Assembly (NCBI RefSeq): GCF_900114445.1
Contig: NZ_FOTB01000006.1
Span: 239,012 to 303,011 of the forward strand
Origin: Salinicoccus halodurans
GTDB taxonomy: Bacteria > Bacillota > Bacilli > Staphylococcales > Salinicoccaceae
Reading direction: 5' to 3'
DNA: 64,000 bases
A program made the position numbers and the translations under genes. Positions 24,736 through 35,146 of this stretch are shown piece after piece. Position 1 is the stretch's first letter. The number at the start of each line of letters is the position of its first letter. The notes under the pieces were generated by a model. It was not told the DNA's origin. It ran no database searches and saw only the letters and a program-made list of their open reading frames with translations.

Positions 24736-25119
24736 ATGAAACTTAAAAACGCAGGGATTGGATTTCTCGTCGGTGTAACCGGCGGCACGCTTATTGCAAT
24801 GCTGAATGCACCGAAATCCGGAAGTGAGCTTCAATCCTCACTGAAGTCCGGTTCAGGAAGTATGAAGTCCCAGATGGGCCAACTGAAAATTGAAGCGAAC
24901 GAAGTGAAATCTTCATTCCTGAAAACAAAGCATGAATCCCAGGAAGTCTTTAAAACACTGGGCGATGAAGTCAAAACAATGATCAGCAATTACAAGGCGG
25001 ACATTTCCCCGAATATTGAACGCATACAAAAAGACGTGGAAAATCTTCAAAATCGCGGTGAAGACATTCAGGAATCAGTTGGAAAAATCCAGGATAACTT
25101 TAAATTCAAATTTAAATAG
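24736..25119 (+). CDS. YtxH-like/gas-vesicle-type protein
   Basis: A 127-residue protein with one N-terminal membrane segment (AGIGFLVGVTGGTLIAMLNAP) and the characteristic APKSGSEL turn, followed by a long amphipathic coiled-coil region. YtxH-domain proteins are common, mostly uncharacterised envelope or stress-related proteins in Firmicutes, and one lies between hit and prsA in S. aureus. The GGACGTGA site favours ATG 24736 over the GTG at 24724. Confidence 0.8.
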   Translation: MKLKNAGIGFLVGVTGGTLIAMLNAPKSGSELQSSLKSGSGSMKSQMGQLKIEANEVKSSFLKTKHESQEVFKTLGDEVKTMISNYKADISPNIERIQKDVENLQNRGEDIQESVGKIQDNFKFKFK

Positions 25120-25126
25120 ACGTATA

Positions 25127-25168
25127 TGAAGCAGCAGGGTATAAATCTTTGTACCCTGCTGCTTTCTT
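25127..25168 (+). terminator. Terminator after the YtxH gene
   Basis: AAGCAGCAGGGTA pairs with TACCCTGCTGCTT, followed by TCTT. Confidence 0.85.
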
Positions 25169-25213
25169 GTGATATATTAGCATCTGTAGTCAAAACCAAA
25201 GGAGACTTGTATA

Positions 25214-26281
25214 ATGAAAAAGAAAATAGCTCCGATTGTCATTGGTCTTGGACTGGTTGGCCTGGCAGGCTGCTCAGACGACAATGGAAGCGGAAACAGC
25301 GAAACAGAAAATAATGAAACTGAGTTTGGCAGTGTACTTTCTACAAGTGATGCAGGAGAAGTCACAACAGATGACATCCTGAACCAGATGGGTACGAGCA
25401 CTGTGGCAAACCAGACTTTCCAGCTCACTCTGGATAGTATATTAAAAGACAAATACAGTGATGCTGTCGACACTGAACAAATCGAATCCCAGATAGATGA
25501 TGAGATTGAACAGATGGGCGGAGAAGAACAGTTTGCCATGGCGCTGCAGCAGCAACAGCCCGGCATGACAGTTGAAAAATATAAAGAGCAGCGTATTACA
25601 AACGCCTACCATGATAAATTCTTCGAAGAGAAATTTGAAGTGACTGACGAAGAGGCAAAAGAAAATACACGCGAAGCCTCCCATATCCTTATAGCAGTGA
25701 AAGACGAGAATGCAGAAGAAGGCGCTTCACAGCAGCCACAGGCGCCGCAAAGTGATCTGACTGACGAGGAAGCCAAGAAAAAAGCTGAAGATATTAAGGC
25801 GCAGCTTGAGGATGGAGCAGATTTCGGAGAACTTGCCAAAGAAGAATCACATGATACCGGATCAGCCCAAAACAATGGTTCCCTTGGATATGTTCAAAAA
25901 GGACAAATGGTCGAAGGTTTCGACAAAGCACTGTTTGAACTAGAAAAAGGTGAGGTCTCCGATGTTGTCAAATCTGAATTTGGATATCATATCATCAAAC
26001 GTCATGATGAAGAAGATATCGATGAAGAACTGCCTCAGATCAAAAAACAGATTGTAAGCAAGAAGATCCAGGAAAACCAGGATAAAGTACTTGAATACTA
26101 CAAGGAAGTACTGGAAGAATATAACGCTGATTTCGAAAATGAAGAAATCAAAACATTCATTGAAGATACTTACTTAAGCCCTGAATCACAACAGGCTCCG
26201 GATCAATCTTCCGGCGAACAACCAGCTGAAGGTGAAGAGCAATCAACCGAGGAAGAATCAACTGAAGAAAATGCAGAATAG
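25214..26281 (+). CDS. prsA: Foldase lipoprotein PrsA
   Basis: A 355-residue lipoprotein with signal peptide and lipobox GLAGC (Cys20). The parvulin (PPIC) domain lies at about 155-280: SHILIAVKDE, FGELAKEESHDTGS, GSLGYVQKGQMVEGFDKALFEL and SEFGYHIIKRHDEE. An acidic, glutamate- and glutamine-rich tail follows. PrsA folds secreted proteins at the membrane-wall interface; the subtilisin at 56572 and other exported proteins are likely clients. The parvulin domain contains a short acidic insertion (about 160-180). AAAGGAGA precedes the ATG. Confidence 0.94.
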   Translation: MKKKIAPIVIGLGLVGLAGCSDDNGSGNSETENNETEFGSVLSTSDAGEVTTDDILNQMGTSTVANQTFQLTLDSILKDKYSDAVDTEQIESQIDDEIEQMGGEEQFAMALQQQQPGMTVEKYKEQRITNAYHDKFFEEKFEVTDEEAKENTREASHILIAVKDENAEEGASQQPQAPQSDLTDEEAKKKAEDIKAQLEDGADFGELAKEESHDTGSAQNNGSLGYVQKGQMVEGFDKALFELEKGEVSDVVKSEFGYHIIKRHDEEDIDEELPQIKKQIVSKKIQENQDKVLEYYKEVLEEYNADFENEEIKTFIEDTYLSPESQQAPDQSSGEQPAEGEEQSTEEESTEENAE

Positions 26282-26315
26282 AAAAACTGCCGCAAAATTT
26301 TGCGGCAGTTTTTTA
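26282..26315. terminator. Bidirectional terminator between prsA and yhaM
   Basis: AAAAACTGCCGCAAAA pairs with TTTTGCGGCAGTTTTT; a near-perfect palindrome. Confidence 0.9.
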
Positions 26316-26317
26316 TA

Positions 26318-27268
26318 TCATTCAAATTTCTCCGGACGGTAGAATGCCCGGTTCTCGAGCGGGAATATACGGTCTGTAAACTTCCCTCTGTCCGCCTGAT
26401 TCATATGTTTGTCCATCATCATCATACGCGCATCTATATTGTCAATGAAATGCAGAATTTCCGCTTCTTTGATCATAGGCTGCTTCGGAGAACCATATTC
26501 CAGTTTGCCGTGGTGGCTGAGGATCAGATGCTTCAGCAGCATCACTTCTTCACCTTCGATGTCAAGCTCATCTGCTACCCGTGTGATTTCATCATTCGCA
26601 ATCACTATATGGCCTATAAGGTTGCCTTCGACAGTATAAGTCGTCCCCACCGGTCCTGTAAGTTCTTTTACCTTGCCGATATCATGCAGGATGATTGCGC
26701 TGTATAGAAGGCTCCGGTTCAATGATGGATAGATGTCACAGAGTGCCTCTGCTGTTTTCAGCATATAGTGTACATGATAGGCAAGACCCGAAACGAAATC
26801 ATGGTGATTCGTCATTGCTGCCGGGAATGTCAAAAATTCTTTTCTGTATTTATTCAGGAGCTGACGGACAATCCTCTGGAGACTTCCATTCTCGATTTTT
26901 ATCACATAATCCATTATGCTTTCATACAATGTATCTTCGTCTATAGGCGCCTTTTCAACAAAGTCTCTGGCGCTCAGGCCATCCTCTGCGTTCGCTGTCC
27001 TGAAAGCAGATATTTTCATCTGCTTCTTATTGCGGTAATCAATGACGTCGCCTTTCACTTTGATCAGGGTCTCGGGTTTCAACACTTCCATATCTTCTTT
27101 TGAAACTGTCCACAATTTCGCTTCGATTTCCCCCGAACGATCCTGGAGGAACAAAGTCATATACGGTTTTCCCTGTGTGGTTACTCCCTGCTGGCTCCTT
27201 TTTATCAAGTAGAAAGTTTCCACGCTATCCCCTGGTTTAAGCTTTGAAATATTATTAATCAGAGCCAC
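26318..27268 (-). CDS. yhaM: 3'-5' exoribonuclease YhaM (Cbf1)
   Basis: A 316-residue enzyme with an N-terminal OB fold ([24 protein letters not shown] region, about 35-55) and a C-terminal HD domain ([14 protein letters not shown] at about 190-203). YhaM trims short RNA 3' ends and degrades some DNA in Gram-positives; in S. aureus it is called Cbf1. Its start lies 2 bases from the stop of yhaN, so the yhaO-yhaN-yhaM genes form one operon. Confidence 0.94.
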   Translation of the reverse strand: MALINNISKLKPGDSVETFYLIKRSQQGVTTQGKPYMTLFLQDRSGEIEAKLWTVSKEDMEVLKPETLIKVKGDVIDYRNKKQMKISAFRTANAEDGLSARDFVEKAPIDEDTLYESIMDYVIKIENGSLQRIVRQLLNKYRKEFLTFPAAMTNHHDFVSGLAYHVHYMLKTAEALCDIYPSLNRSLLYSAIILHDIGKVKELTGPVGTTYTVEGNLIGHIVIANDEITRVADELDIEGEEVMLLKHLILSHHGKLEYGSPKQPMIKEAEILHFIDNIDARMMMMDKHMNQADRGKFTDRIFPLENRAFYRPEKFE

Positions 27269-27269
27269 C

Positions 27270-30197
27270 TCATTTCACTTTTTCTTTTAATTTTATCGTT
27301 TGTGCAGAAGGTATTGAATTATCAAGATTACATGTAAAATACAATACCTGATCTGTTACTTCATTGCGGAGATATTCCATGATGATTTTCTTACGTTCCC
27401 TGTCAAAATGGACAAATGCATCGTCGATGATGAGCGGAAGCTGATAATACCCTTTCAATGCTTTGATGAGACTCAGCCTCAGACTGATATACAGCATTTC
27501 CTTGGTGGATTGGGACAGCTCCAGCGGATGGAACAGCTGTCCATTGCTGTGCCGGACTTTTATCCCATCCTCATCATATATCACATTGATATATCTTCCC
27601 CGTGTCACACTTTCAAAAATGGACCTCGCCTCTTCTATGACGATCGGGAGGCGCTCATCCTTGATTGCCTTGATATGGGTTTCAATCAATATGCGGATGT
27701 AATTAAGTGACATATATTCCCTGGAGAGGCCCTGTATCTGATTTTTACGCATTTCGAACATATGGTTCAGTTCACTAAGCTTACCGTCACTTTCGAGACT
27801 GCCGATTTCAGAGTTGATTTCAGCAAGCACTTTCTGTTCCTGCTGGACCTTATTGTTGAATTCTTCTATCTGTCCGGAAATATTTTCTTCTTCCTCTTTC
27901 AGGTCGGCAAGCAGGAAGCGGGAAAGTTCATTTCTTGAATCATAATCAAAATGCTCTTCATCCAGTTTCGCGCTCAGTTCTTTGAATTTCGCAATATTAT
28001 TATGATATTCTTCGTGCTTTCTGGCATAGTAGTAGTACTCTTCCTCGTCCTCTGCATCTACATATCCGAGCAGTTTCCCTACTTCGTCCTCTGAAACAGC
28101 ATTTCTTTCTTCCAGCACATTGATTTCATTTTCCAGCAGTTTAATCTGGTCATCCAGCCTCGTGTAATGGGACTGATCTTTATACATTTTTGAAACTGTG
28201 CTATTGATATCATAAAAGATGCTGTTCTCATCATATTGGATATCCATTGTGGAGATATCATTCTTCACTTCAGTCTTGAATTCCTGGAGTTCTTTTCTTA
28301 TATTATCCATTTCAAGAATATGCCTGTTAATCTGGTTTCTCTTTTGTTTGATTTCCCTGATGGTATGGATGGCATCCACGATATACTTATTTTCAATATC
28401 CGGATTTACCATAAGACTTTTCTTTACTCTGAGCAGATCAGTATTGAGAGAATCATGAAGTGTTTCTTTTACTGACAGTGCATCTCTCATCTCTTCAAGT
28501 TTTACATTGGAAGAAATGCGTTTTGTAGTCTGCGTTTTCAAATCCATTTTCAAATCTCTTGCATCGTTTATATCAAAGTCCACGTCGTTGTTTCTTTTAA
28601 TCGTATCGATGATATCCTCCAGCTCACGAACTTCCTTCTGGTAATCCGTCTTAAGAGATTCATCCTCTTTCTGATTCGTAAGCATCAGGAGCAGAAGCGT
28701 GACTATACCGATTGCTACAAACACTCCACCCATCAGCCAGTTTGATGAAAACAGATAATAAATACCGATCAGAAGTGCAATGACACTGATTCCGATGATC
28801 AAAATGGACTGCCCGCGCTTCACTCTGTTTCTTTCTCGTTTTTCCCGCTCATAGTCCTTTTCGATGAGTTTGAACATTTTCTCTTTTTCTTTAAGTTCGA
28901 ACTCGCGGTCGATCACTTCTTTTTTAATGCGCAGCCGCTCTTCGCTGATCTGAGAATTTTCGAGACGTTCTATATCCTGGTCGAGCTGTTTTAAATCGGA
29001 TTTAAGATGGTCGATCTCCCTGACCAGATATTGTTCTTCGAGTACAGCTTCATCAAGTTTTGAAAGCAGTGTCTGAACCGATTCCTTAACAATATTGGAA
29101 TCGTCCACATCGTCATGTTCCTGCTGCCAGCCGATATCTCTCTGCAGTTGGACGATGTCGTCTTCCAGATTTTCAACAGCTGTACTGAGACGGGATACTT
29201 CCAATTTTTTCTGTTTGATATCCGGCTCTCTTTTTTGAATTTTTTCCAGACAGGAGAGATGCTCTTTATCAGGAAGCTCAACTGCCGAGATTTCAGTTTT
29301 CAGGGATTTCAGTTTTTCTGTCCTTAGTGCAACGTCTCTTTGAATCTGCCTGATTTGATTTTTCAGACCTTCGTAACGCTCCACTCCCTGCTCTGGAAAG
29401 ACGACCGGGTCGATGTTCAATTTATCTTCAAGAGATTTCCATTCTTTGATATCTGTATGGTACATGACTTCTTTCATCTTCTGTTTGCGGATTGTTTCAA
29501 GCTGATATAAAGCATTTTTCTTGGCATTTAAACTTTCTTCAGTTTTGGATTGTTCGTTGATCAACGTTTTATATCTTTCTTCATGCTGTTCAAGACTTTT
29601 AATTTTTTCATTCACAGAAGCGATCGCTTCGAGTTCCTGGTTGACCTTTGGATTGATGCCATTTTTCTTGTAAATCGATTTTAGTTCAGCATCAATCGCG
29701 CTCAGCATCTCATCATATTCATGTGAACCAAGTGCCCCTGCACGGAGCAGATATTCCTGCAGTTTATCTTCAGTCATGTTTTTATGGATATCCTGCAAAC
29801 CCAATACATCAAAAGAAAATATGGAGCGATATGTTTTCTTGTCTATGAAGTTCAGCTTCTTGATCAACCAATCTTCACTTCTCACTGTACCGTCATGAAA
29901 ATAAATTTTCACGTCACCCTGAACTTTCCCTTTGATCCGTTCGATTTCCACGGGCCCAGCTTCATCAGGAAATTGAACCGTCAGTTTACCCCCGTAAAGG
30001 TTATGCATCCGGGGTTCTCTTCTTGGTTCCTGTTCTTTCCTCGTCGGGAATCCGAAGAGTATGGAATGGATAAATGACTGCATTGTTGATTTGCCCGCTT
30101 CATTCTCACCAAAGATTTGGACAAACTTCTGGTTTGTATTGAGTTCAGTTTCGGTTATTTTGCCGTAACCGTATATATTAAGTGATATGATTTTCAT
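27270..30197 (-). CDS. yhaN: Rad50/SbcC-like AAA ATPase YhaN
   Basis: A 975-residue SMC-like protein. Walker A is [14 protein letters not shown] (about 31-44). Long coiled coils follow, interrupted near residues 465-505 by two membrane segments ([18 protein letters not shown] and a following one), which is the YhaN hallmark. The C-terminal half-domain has the signature [17 protein letters not shown] and Walker [14 protein letters not shown]. It works with the YhaO nuclease 7 bases upstream. Its role in DNA or RNA processing is less well known than SbcCD. Confidence 0.93.
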   Translation of the reverse strand: MKIISLNIYGYGKITETELNTNQKFVQIFGENEAGKSTMQSFIHSILFGFPTRKEQEPRREPRMHNLYGGKLTVQFPDEAGPVEIERIKGKVQGDVKIYFHDGTVRSEDWLIKKLNFIDKKTYRSIFSFDVLGLQDIHKNMTEDKLQEYLLRAGALGSHEYDEMLSAIDAELKSIYKKNGINPKVNQELEAIASVNEKIKSLEQHEERYKTLINEQSKTEESLNAKKNALYQLETIRKQKMKEVMYHTDIKEWKSLEDKLNIDPVVFPEQGVERYEGLKNQIRQIQRDVALRTEKLKSLKTEISAVELPDKEHLSCLEKIQKREPDIKQKKLEVSRLSTAVENLEDDIVQLQRDIGWQQEHDDVDDSNIVKESVQTLLSKLDEAVLEEQYLVREIDHLKSDLKQLDQDIERLENSQISEERLRIKKEVIDREFELKEKEKMFKLIEKDYEREKRERNRVKRGQSILIIGISVIALLIGIYYLFSSNWLMGGVFVAIGIVTLLLLMLTNQKEDESLKTDYQKEVRELEDIIDTIKRNNDVDFDINDARDLKMDLKTQTTKRISSNVKLEEMRDALSVKETLHDSLNTDLLRVKKSLMVNPDIENKYIVDAIHTIREIKQKRNQINRHILEMDNIRKELQEFKTEVKNDISTMDIQYDENSIFYDINSTVSKMYKDQSHYTRLDDQIKLLENEINVLEERNAVSEDEVGKLLGYVDAEDEEEYYYYARKHEEYHNNIAKFKELSAKLDEEHFDYDSRNELSRFLLADLKEEEENISGQIEEFNNKVQQEQKVLAEINSEIGSLESDGKLSELNHMFEMRKNQIQGLSREYMSLNYIRILIETHIKAIKDERLPIVIEEARSIFESVTRGRYINVIYDEDGIKVRHSNGQLFHPLELSQSTKEMLYISLRLSLIKALKGYYQLPLIIDDAFVHFDRERKKIIMEYLRNEVTDQVLYFTCNLDNSIPSAQTIKLKEKVK

Positions 30198-30204
30198 ATA
30201 CTCA

Positions 30205-31389
30205 CTACTTCCTCATAAGCATTTTAAGGCGTTCTTCGCCCTCATTGAGCAGCTCTTCCTGCTCTAATTCCTGGATAGGCAATAAGTAGCGGTTGAGCCT
30301 TGGATCCATATACATTGAATTGATCGCCTCTTTGAACAGAACATCATTGGAAGAATAGCTTGCTTTAATATCATTTAAAAGCGCTATACTGTCCTGATTC
30401 ATATATTTAAGATGCAGACTGTCGATCCATATGAAATCCTTCAAGTCTCTCTCATCTTCTTTAAGAAGTTCAATGACCTCATTAAAATCCGGTTCAGAGA
30501 TGATTTCATCTCCATTATGGTAAAGGGTCAGTTGGATAATCTGTTTCCCTTTTTCTCTTAATCTGTGTTTAAATTCCACAATCGACTGATACAGGTCCTG
30601 TTTATTCAATGAAGAGACATCCAGAGTATATTCTGAGAATATGATATCCTGGACCGGTATGAACTGTCTGTCGAGATAGACTTCGTCTCCTTTTACATAT
30701 ATGAAACCTTTTTCTCCATATTCATTCTTGTGCCTTCCCTGTATATTCCCTGAATAATGGATGGGAGGCAGATCACTCAGCTGTTCCCGCTGATGAATGT
30801 GACCAAGTGCCCAGTAATGGTACAGTTTCTGATTTAAAGTTTCCAGGTTGAATTCGGTATATCTCTCCTGTTTATAAGTACCTTTTGAATATGTACCATG
30901 CAGAAGGCCGATATGAATACCTTCGTTCATCGTGTTAACCGGATAATTATCGAGTTTATTTTCGTAGGAATCATCAAGGAAGTAACTGAAACCATGAAGG
31001 AAGATCCTCTCACCTTTTGAACTGATCATTTCATAGGTCTCTACATTTTCTTTAAACACTGTGACGTTATCCGGCCACGGTGTTTTAAAGCCATCTGTCA
31101 GAGGATCGTGATTGCCATGGATGACATATGCAAAAATCCCATTCTCCTTCAGTCTGTCGAACTGCCGCTTCATGAATATTTCCGATTTCAGAGTACGGTT
31201 CGCTTTATCGAAAACATCTCCGGCTATCACTATGAAATCCACTTTGTTTTCTATGGCGAAATCGATCATTCTTTCCACGCTATTATATGTACTGTCCATC
31301 AGTGCATTTAGAATACCGCCCGGCATCCTTGATCTGGACTTAAAAGGACTGTCTAAATGCAGGTCTGCACAATGTATGAATTTGACCAT
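30205..31389 (-). CDS. yhaO: SbcD/Mre11-like phosphoesterase YhaO
   Basis: A 394-residue calcineurin-like metallophosphoesterase. Metal-binding motifs are HCADLHLDSPF, VIAGDVFDKANR, VIHGNHDPL and later GHIHQRE. It pairs with YhaN in a Mre11-Rad50-like complex. I chose ATG 31389 after AGGTGA; a longer frame starts at 31410 without a better site. It opens the yhaO-yhaN-yhaM operon. Confidence 0.94.
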   Translation of the reverse strand: MVKFIHCADLHLDSPFKSRSRMPGGILNALMDSTYNSVERMIDFAIENKVDFIVIAGDVFDKANRTLKSEIFMKRQFDRLKENGIFAYVIHGNHDPLTDGFKTPWPDNVTVFKENVETYEMISSKGERIFLHGFSYFLDDSYENKLDNYPVNTMNEGIHIGLLHGTYSKGTYKQERYTEFNLETLNQKLYHYWALGHIHQREQLSDLPPIHYSGNIQGRHKNEYGEKGFIYVKGDEVYLDRQFIPVQDIIFSEYTLDVSSLNKQDLYQSIVEFKHRLREKGKQIIQLTLYHNGDEIISEPDFNEVIELLKEDERDLKDFIWIDSLHLKYMNQDSIALLNDIKASYSSNDVLFKEAINSMYMDPRLNRYLLPIQELEQEELLNEGEERLKMLMRK

Positions 31390-31437
31390 TCGTCTCACCT
31401 GACTTTTCATAAAATCATTTATGTATAGTATACCAAA

Positions 31438-31476
31438 AAACAGAAAAGAAAGAGGTCTGTAACAGACCTCTTTCTG
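31438..31476 (-). terminator. Terminator after the yheA gene
   Basis: AAAGAGGTCTGT pairs with ACAGACCTCTTT, followed on the minus strand by TCTTTTCTG. Confidence 0.85.
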
Positions 31477-31478
31477 AA

Positions 31479-31835
31479 TTAATTCTGGTTGTTCAGACCG
31501 TAAAGTTCTTCAATTGGTTTCATGATCACTTTGTTGAGGTCCTGAATCAGCTGACTCATTTTCTGTTCAGCTTCCATCAATGACTTGATATTTTCATCTT
31601 TTTCGATGTCTTCAGCAGATTGTTGTGCTTTCTGCACCTCTTCTTCAAGGATTTCTTCACCCTGCATCTGCTTTTGCTGAAGGTTCATCTGAACCTCCCT
31701 GAAATCATCAAAAAGTGCTTTTGATTCTGGATTCTCATTTACTTTACCGTAAAATTCCTTCATATTTTGAAATTCTTCGGATTGACGGAGAGCACTCTCG
31801 AGTGCATTCGCCTGATCATATACGTTGACTGTCAT
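31479..31835 (-). CDS. yheA: YlbF/YmcA family protein (YheA-like)
   Basis: A 118-residue, wholly helical protein of the YlbF/YmcA family. It has the early [19 protein letters not shown], the [19 protein letters not shown] middle helix, and [17 protein letters not shown]. YlbF-YmcA-YaaT form the Y-complex that helps RNase Y process mRNA; YheA is a separate paralogue of unclear role. Its location between yhaO and yheB matches S. aureus and B. subtilis. Confidence 0.88.
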   Translation of the reverse strand: MTVNVYDQANALESALRQSEEFQNMKEFYGKVNENPESKALFDDFREVQMNLQQKQMQGEEILEEEVQKAQQSAEDIEKDENIKSLMEAEQKMSQLIQDLNKVIMKPIEELYGLNNQN

Positions 31836-31889
31836 TAGATTAAAACTCCTTTTACACAAGATATTACTACTTTAACACACTTGCGGCCC

Positions 31890-33020
31890 TTATAAAAAGG
31901 CTACGATGATTCCCTGCAAAACTCCTATGATTCCCCCTAAGACGAATCCCAGCACTGTAATCATTCTGAACTCTTTATCTGCAATATCAAATACCAGTTT
32001 TTCGATATGGCTCAGTTCAAAGCTGTCAATCTGTTTCTTTATCAGCTGTGCAAGCTGAAGCTTCTCGAATATTTTACCTGTGTTCTTCCCTAAATAATCA
32101 ATAATGTTATCGAGAAGTTTATATTTGCCCCGCTCTTTAAACGATTCGAACATTTCCGGGTTGAATTCGGCAATCGGACGATCGAGGATTGCATCGATAT
32201 TGATACGCTCCTTAAGGACATCGGAAACACTTGCAGACAGTCTTTCCTTGTCGTTTACAGATAGCAGATCACTGAGTTCATATTCTTTAAGTCTGGTGTA
32301 CTCATCCTGAATGATCCGAACCTGGATATCGGTCATTTTAGGATGGTGGAGCAGTTTTATTATTTCACGCCGGATACTTTCAACGATTGATTCCTTAGTC
32401 ATAATATATTTTATTGAGCGGGCAAGCCTGCCCCTGTTTTCTATAAATTCATCTGTCATGGTATATAAATCCTCATACCCTTTTTCAGATTCTATATACT
32501 CTTCGACTTTACTGATAATCTGCGGCTGAAGCGCATTTACTTTAACGTCCATTGTTGTCATGGCATCGGGCGGGATCAAATCATGAATTTTCTTATAATA
32601 CAACCTGTCCCCTTCAGCAGTCACCTTATCTTCGATTTCTCTGTTGAAGCTGCCTGCAACTTTTTCAGAAAGCCCTTCACTCAAACGCTCCAGAAAATAT
32701 CTCATTGACAACTTTTCATTTTCAATCGTCTCAATCTGCTTATCTATAAATAACATGATGAAATTCCTTGTTTCAGGACTTTGTATCTTTTCAATGAACA
32801 CATCAGGTGTCAGAAGATGACCAATGATGATGTTTCCGAGCTTGCCGGAGGCTTCTTCCCTCCTCCTTGGAATGACGCCTGGAGTCAGAGGCAGCCTCCA
32901 GCCGAATAAATACTTTGCCTCATAGGGCTTAAACAGCATCTTGATGGCAATCATGTTGGTCATACCGCCAATGAATGAACCGATGATGCCCATGAAGATG
33001 ATTAATAAAAAAACATTCAA
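31890..33020 (-). CDS. yheB: DUF445 family membrane protein (YheB-like)
   Basis: A 376-residue protein with an N-terminal membrane segment (FLLIIFMGIIGSFIGGMTNMIAI), the conserved DUF445 motif FGWRLPLTPGVIPRRREE, a long cytoplasmic alpha-helical middle and a C-terminal membrane segment (MITVLGFVLGGIIGVLQGIIVAFL). DUF445 proteins are widespread in Firmicutes and of unknown function. It is co-directional with yheA, 55 bases apart. Confidence 0.92.
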   Translation of the reverse strand: MNVFLLIIFMGIIGSFIGGMTNMIAIKMLFKPYEAKYLFGWRLPLTPGVIPRRREEASGKLGNIIIGHLLTPDVFIEKIQSPETRNFIMLFIDKQIETIENEKLSMRYFLERLSEGLSEKVAGSFNREIEDKVTAEGDRLYYKKIHDLIPPDAMTTMDVKVNALQPQIISKVEEYIESEKGYEDLYTMTDEFIENRGRLARSIKYIMTKESIVESIRREIIKLLHHPKMTDIQVRIIQDEYTRLKEYELSDLLSVNDKERLSASVSDVLKERINIDAILDRPIAEFNPEMFESFKERGKYKLLDNIIDYLGKNTGKIFEKLQLAQLIKKQIDSFELSHIEKLVFDIADKEFRMITVLGFVLGGIIGVLQGIIVAFL

Positions 33021-33071
33021 AAGATAATCCCTCCTCGAATATTGTCATTATCCTACAAAAGTCCCTTCAGA

Positions 33072-33104
33072 CAAAACAAAAGCACCTTTCGGCGCTTTTG
33101 TTAA
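33072..33104 (-). terminator. Terminator after the XRE regulator gene
   Basis: CAAAAGCGCC pairs with GGTGCTTTTG, followed on the minus strand by TTTTGTC. Confidence 0.85.
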
Positions 33105-33110
33105 AATTTA

Positions 33111-33566
33111 TTAAACTGGCTGTAAATCTGTCTGCCTCAAGAAGAATGTACGAATTTCACGCTCGATATATGATGCATGGACCGGACGGTTCTCCGGATT
33201 AAGCACTCTGTATATATTATTGCTCTTATTGTACTCCAGACGGAAACCATTTTTAGTTTCAAGCTCTTCCCAGTAGACCGCTTCACTCTCATAATTGGGA
33301 TACACACAATGACCTCTTGATATCACCTGTGCAAGCTCCAGTGGATCTCCCCCGAATGTATTTGTCAGTACTTCACTCTCTCTGAACAGTGCACATAAGG
33401 AAATGCAGGTAGTCCAGTTTGGAAGAATGCGTTCTTTCTCTATTTGTACGAGCGTTTTCTTTGAAAGCCCGATAGTATGACTCATGGAGTCCTGTGTATA
33501 ACCTGCTTCAGTCCTGACCATTTTGAACTTGGACTGTAAGATTTCAGTAAAAGCCTGTTTATCCAT
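33111..33566 (-). CDS. XRE-family transcriptional regulator
   Basis: A 151-residue protein with an N-terminal helix-turn-helix (LQSKFKMVRTEAGYTQDSMSHTIGLSKKTLVQIEKE). A C-terminal domain of unknown type follows with GGDPLELAQVISRG and VYWEELETKNGF, ending in a region with RPVHASYIEREIRTFFL. The size and C-terminal domain suit a single-target or stress regulator. The ATG at 33566 follows AAAGGAAG. The targets are unknown; no operator is identified. Confidence 0.85.
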   Translation of the reverse strand: MDKQAFTEILQSKFKMVRTEAGYTQDSMSHTIGLSKKTLVQIEKERILPNWTTCISLCALFRESEVLTNTFGGDPLELAQVISRGHCVYPNYESEAVYWEELETKNGFRLEYNKSNNIYRVLNPENRPVHASYIEREIRTFFLRQTDLQPV

Positions 33567-33656
33567 TTCTTTCTTCCTTTCATGTCTGCCTTTTATATTG
33601 TAATATTTCAATGCTATAATAATACACTTTTAATATAATAATATATTTCGGCAAAA

Positions 33657-33711
33657 ATTAAAAGGGGCATGCATCATTATTCACGAAGTGTTCATGATGT
33701 GCCCCTTTTAA
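33657..33711 (-). terminator. Terminator after the symporter gene
   Basis: AAAAGGGGCACATCATGA-type arm pairs with TGATGCATGCCCCTTTT over an AT-rich loop, giving a long stem. Confidence 0.8.
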
Positions 33712-33734
33712 CTATTCATTTGAATTGCAGTGGA

Positions 33735-35039
33735 TTAAGCTTTCGCTCCACCATTTTTTGCTGCCTGCCTTTCTTCTTTAACATCCTGCTGATGGTCAAG
33801 CACAACCGCAATTGCTGCATCACCTGTGATGTTTGTCATCGTTCTTGTCATATCAAGCAGTCTGTCGATACCGATAATGATACCGATCGCTGCCGGATCC
33901 AGCCCGACTGCTGTCAGCACCATTGCAAGCATTACAAGGCCGACACCCGGAACACCCGCAGTACCGATGCTCGCGACCGTCGCGATTATAACCACAGTCA
34001 CCATCTGCATGATTGTCAGATCCACACCCGACAACTGGGCAATGAACACTGTTGCGACACCCTGCATGATCGCAGTGCCGTCCATGTTGATCGTTGCACC
34101 CAAAGGTTGCACGAAACTTGAAATCCCTTTACGGACTTTCAGATTCTTCTGTGCCGTTTCAAGTGAAATCGGCAGCACGGCGCTTGATGAAGAAGTACTG
34201 AACGCGACACCCATAGCCGGTGCGAAGTTCTTAATGAACCATACAAAACTCTTCTTGGCCATGAACTGCACCATTGAGCCGTATACTATTGCCATATGAA
34301 TGAATAATGCAAGAAGCACACAGATAAAGTACATGCCCAGCTGCTGTATTGCATCAAATCCTGCCTGGGTAAATGCAGTTGCAACGAGTCCGAATGCGCC
34401 GATGGCTGCGAAATATTTCATGATCGCCATTACAATCCACATCACAACCTCGTTCGCCTGTTCAAATAACTTTACAAGCCCGCCAACTTTGTCTTTGACT
34501 GAAATCATCGCAATACCGATGAACACTGCGAAAGCAATCACCTGAAGCATGTTGTCCGTTGCCATCGCATTAAGGACATTGGTCGGTATTATATTGATGA
34601 TCGTCTGGTCAACCGTCTGCTCGATCGCTTGTCCGGTTTCTCCACCTTCAAGTTCTGATGTCCGGTATTCTGAAACCTCTTCTGAATCCAGAAGATCCGA
34701 CTGGCCGACACCAGGATCCAAAATATTTGCCAGTGTCATAGCAATGGTAATAGCAATTGAAGTAGTCACCAGATAAAATCCAAGCGTTTTGATTCCAAGA
34801 CTCCCCAGAGTTTTAGGATCACCCACGTTATAAACACCAAGAACTATGGAAATAAATACAATTGGAACAACCATCATGAAAATCATATTAAGAAATAATT
34901 GTCCGATTACATTGAATATGTATTGGTCGATCCACTGTACCCATCCTTGATCAGCCATCGGACTGAGAATTGAACCTACTGCGATACCCAAAATCAAACC
35001 AATTACGATATACAGAGTCATTCTGTTACCGACTTTCAT
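33735..35039 (-). CDS. Sodium/dicarboxylate or glutamate symporter (DAACS family)
   Basis: A 434-residue membrane transporter. Family motifs include FSTSSSSAVLPISLE (hairpin loop HP1), PLGATINMDGTAIMQGVATVFIAQ (sodium/substrate site, NMDGT) and GVPGVGLVMLAMVLTAVGL. It moves glutamate, aspartate or C4-dicarboxylates with sodium or protons. The start at 35039 is chosen because GGGGGGA lies just upstream; the longer frame has none. In S. aureus a gltT-like gene lies near airSR, which supports the neighbourhood. Substrate is not decided by sequence. Confidence 0.9.
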   Translation of the reverse strand: MKVGNRMTLYIVIGLILGIAVGSILSPMADQGWVQWIDQYIFNVIGQLFLNMIFMMVVPIVFISIVLGVYNVGDPKTLGSLGIKTLGFYLVTTSIAITIAMTLANILDPGVGQSDLLDSEEVSEYRTSELEGGETGQAIEQTVDQTIINIIPTNVLNAMATDNMLQVIAFAVFIGIAMISVKDKVGGLVKLFEQANEVVMWIVMAIMKYFAAIGAFGLVATAFTQAGFDAIQQLGMYFICVLLALFIHMAIVYGSMVQFMAKKSFVWFIKNFAPAMGVAFSTSSSSAVLPISLETAQKNLKVRKGISSFVQPLGATINMDGTAIMQGVATVFIAQLSGVDLTIMQMVTVVIIATVASIGTAGVPGVGLVMLAMVLTAVGLDPAAIGIIIGIDRLLDMTRTMTNITGDAAIAVVLDHQQDVKEERQAAKNGGAKA

Positions 35040-35146
35040 AAAATCCCCCCATAACTTTGAAAGTACTCGTCTTATTATAAGGCTATGCATTCATTTTTGT
35101 AAACTGATTTTTTGTAACCGTTTACCCCATAACCTTATTGGGCGGA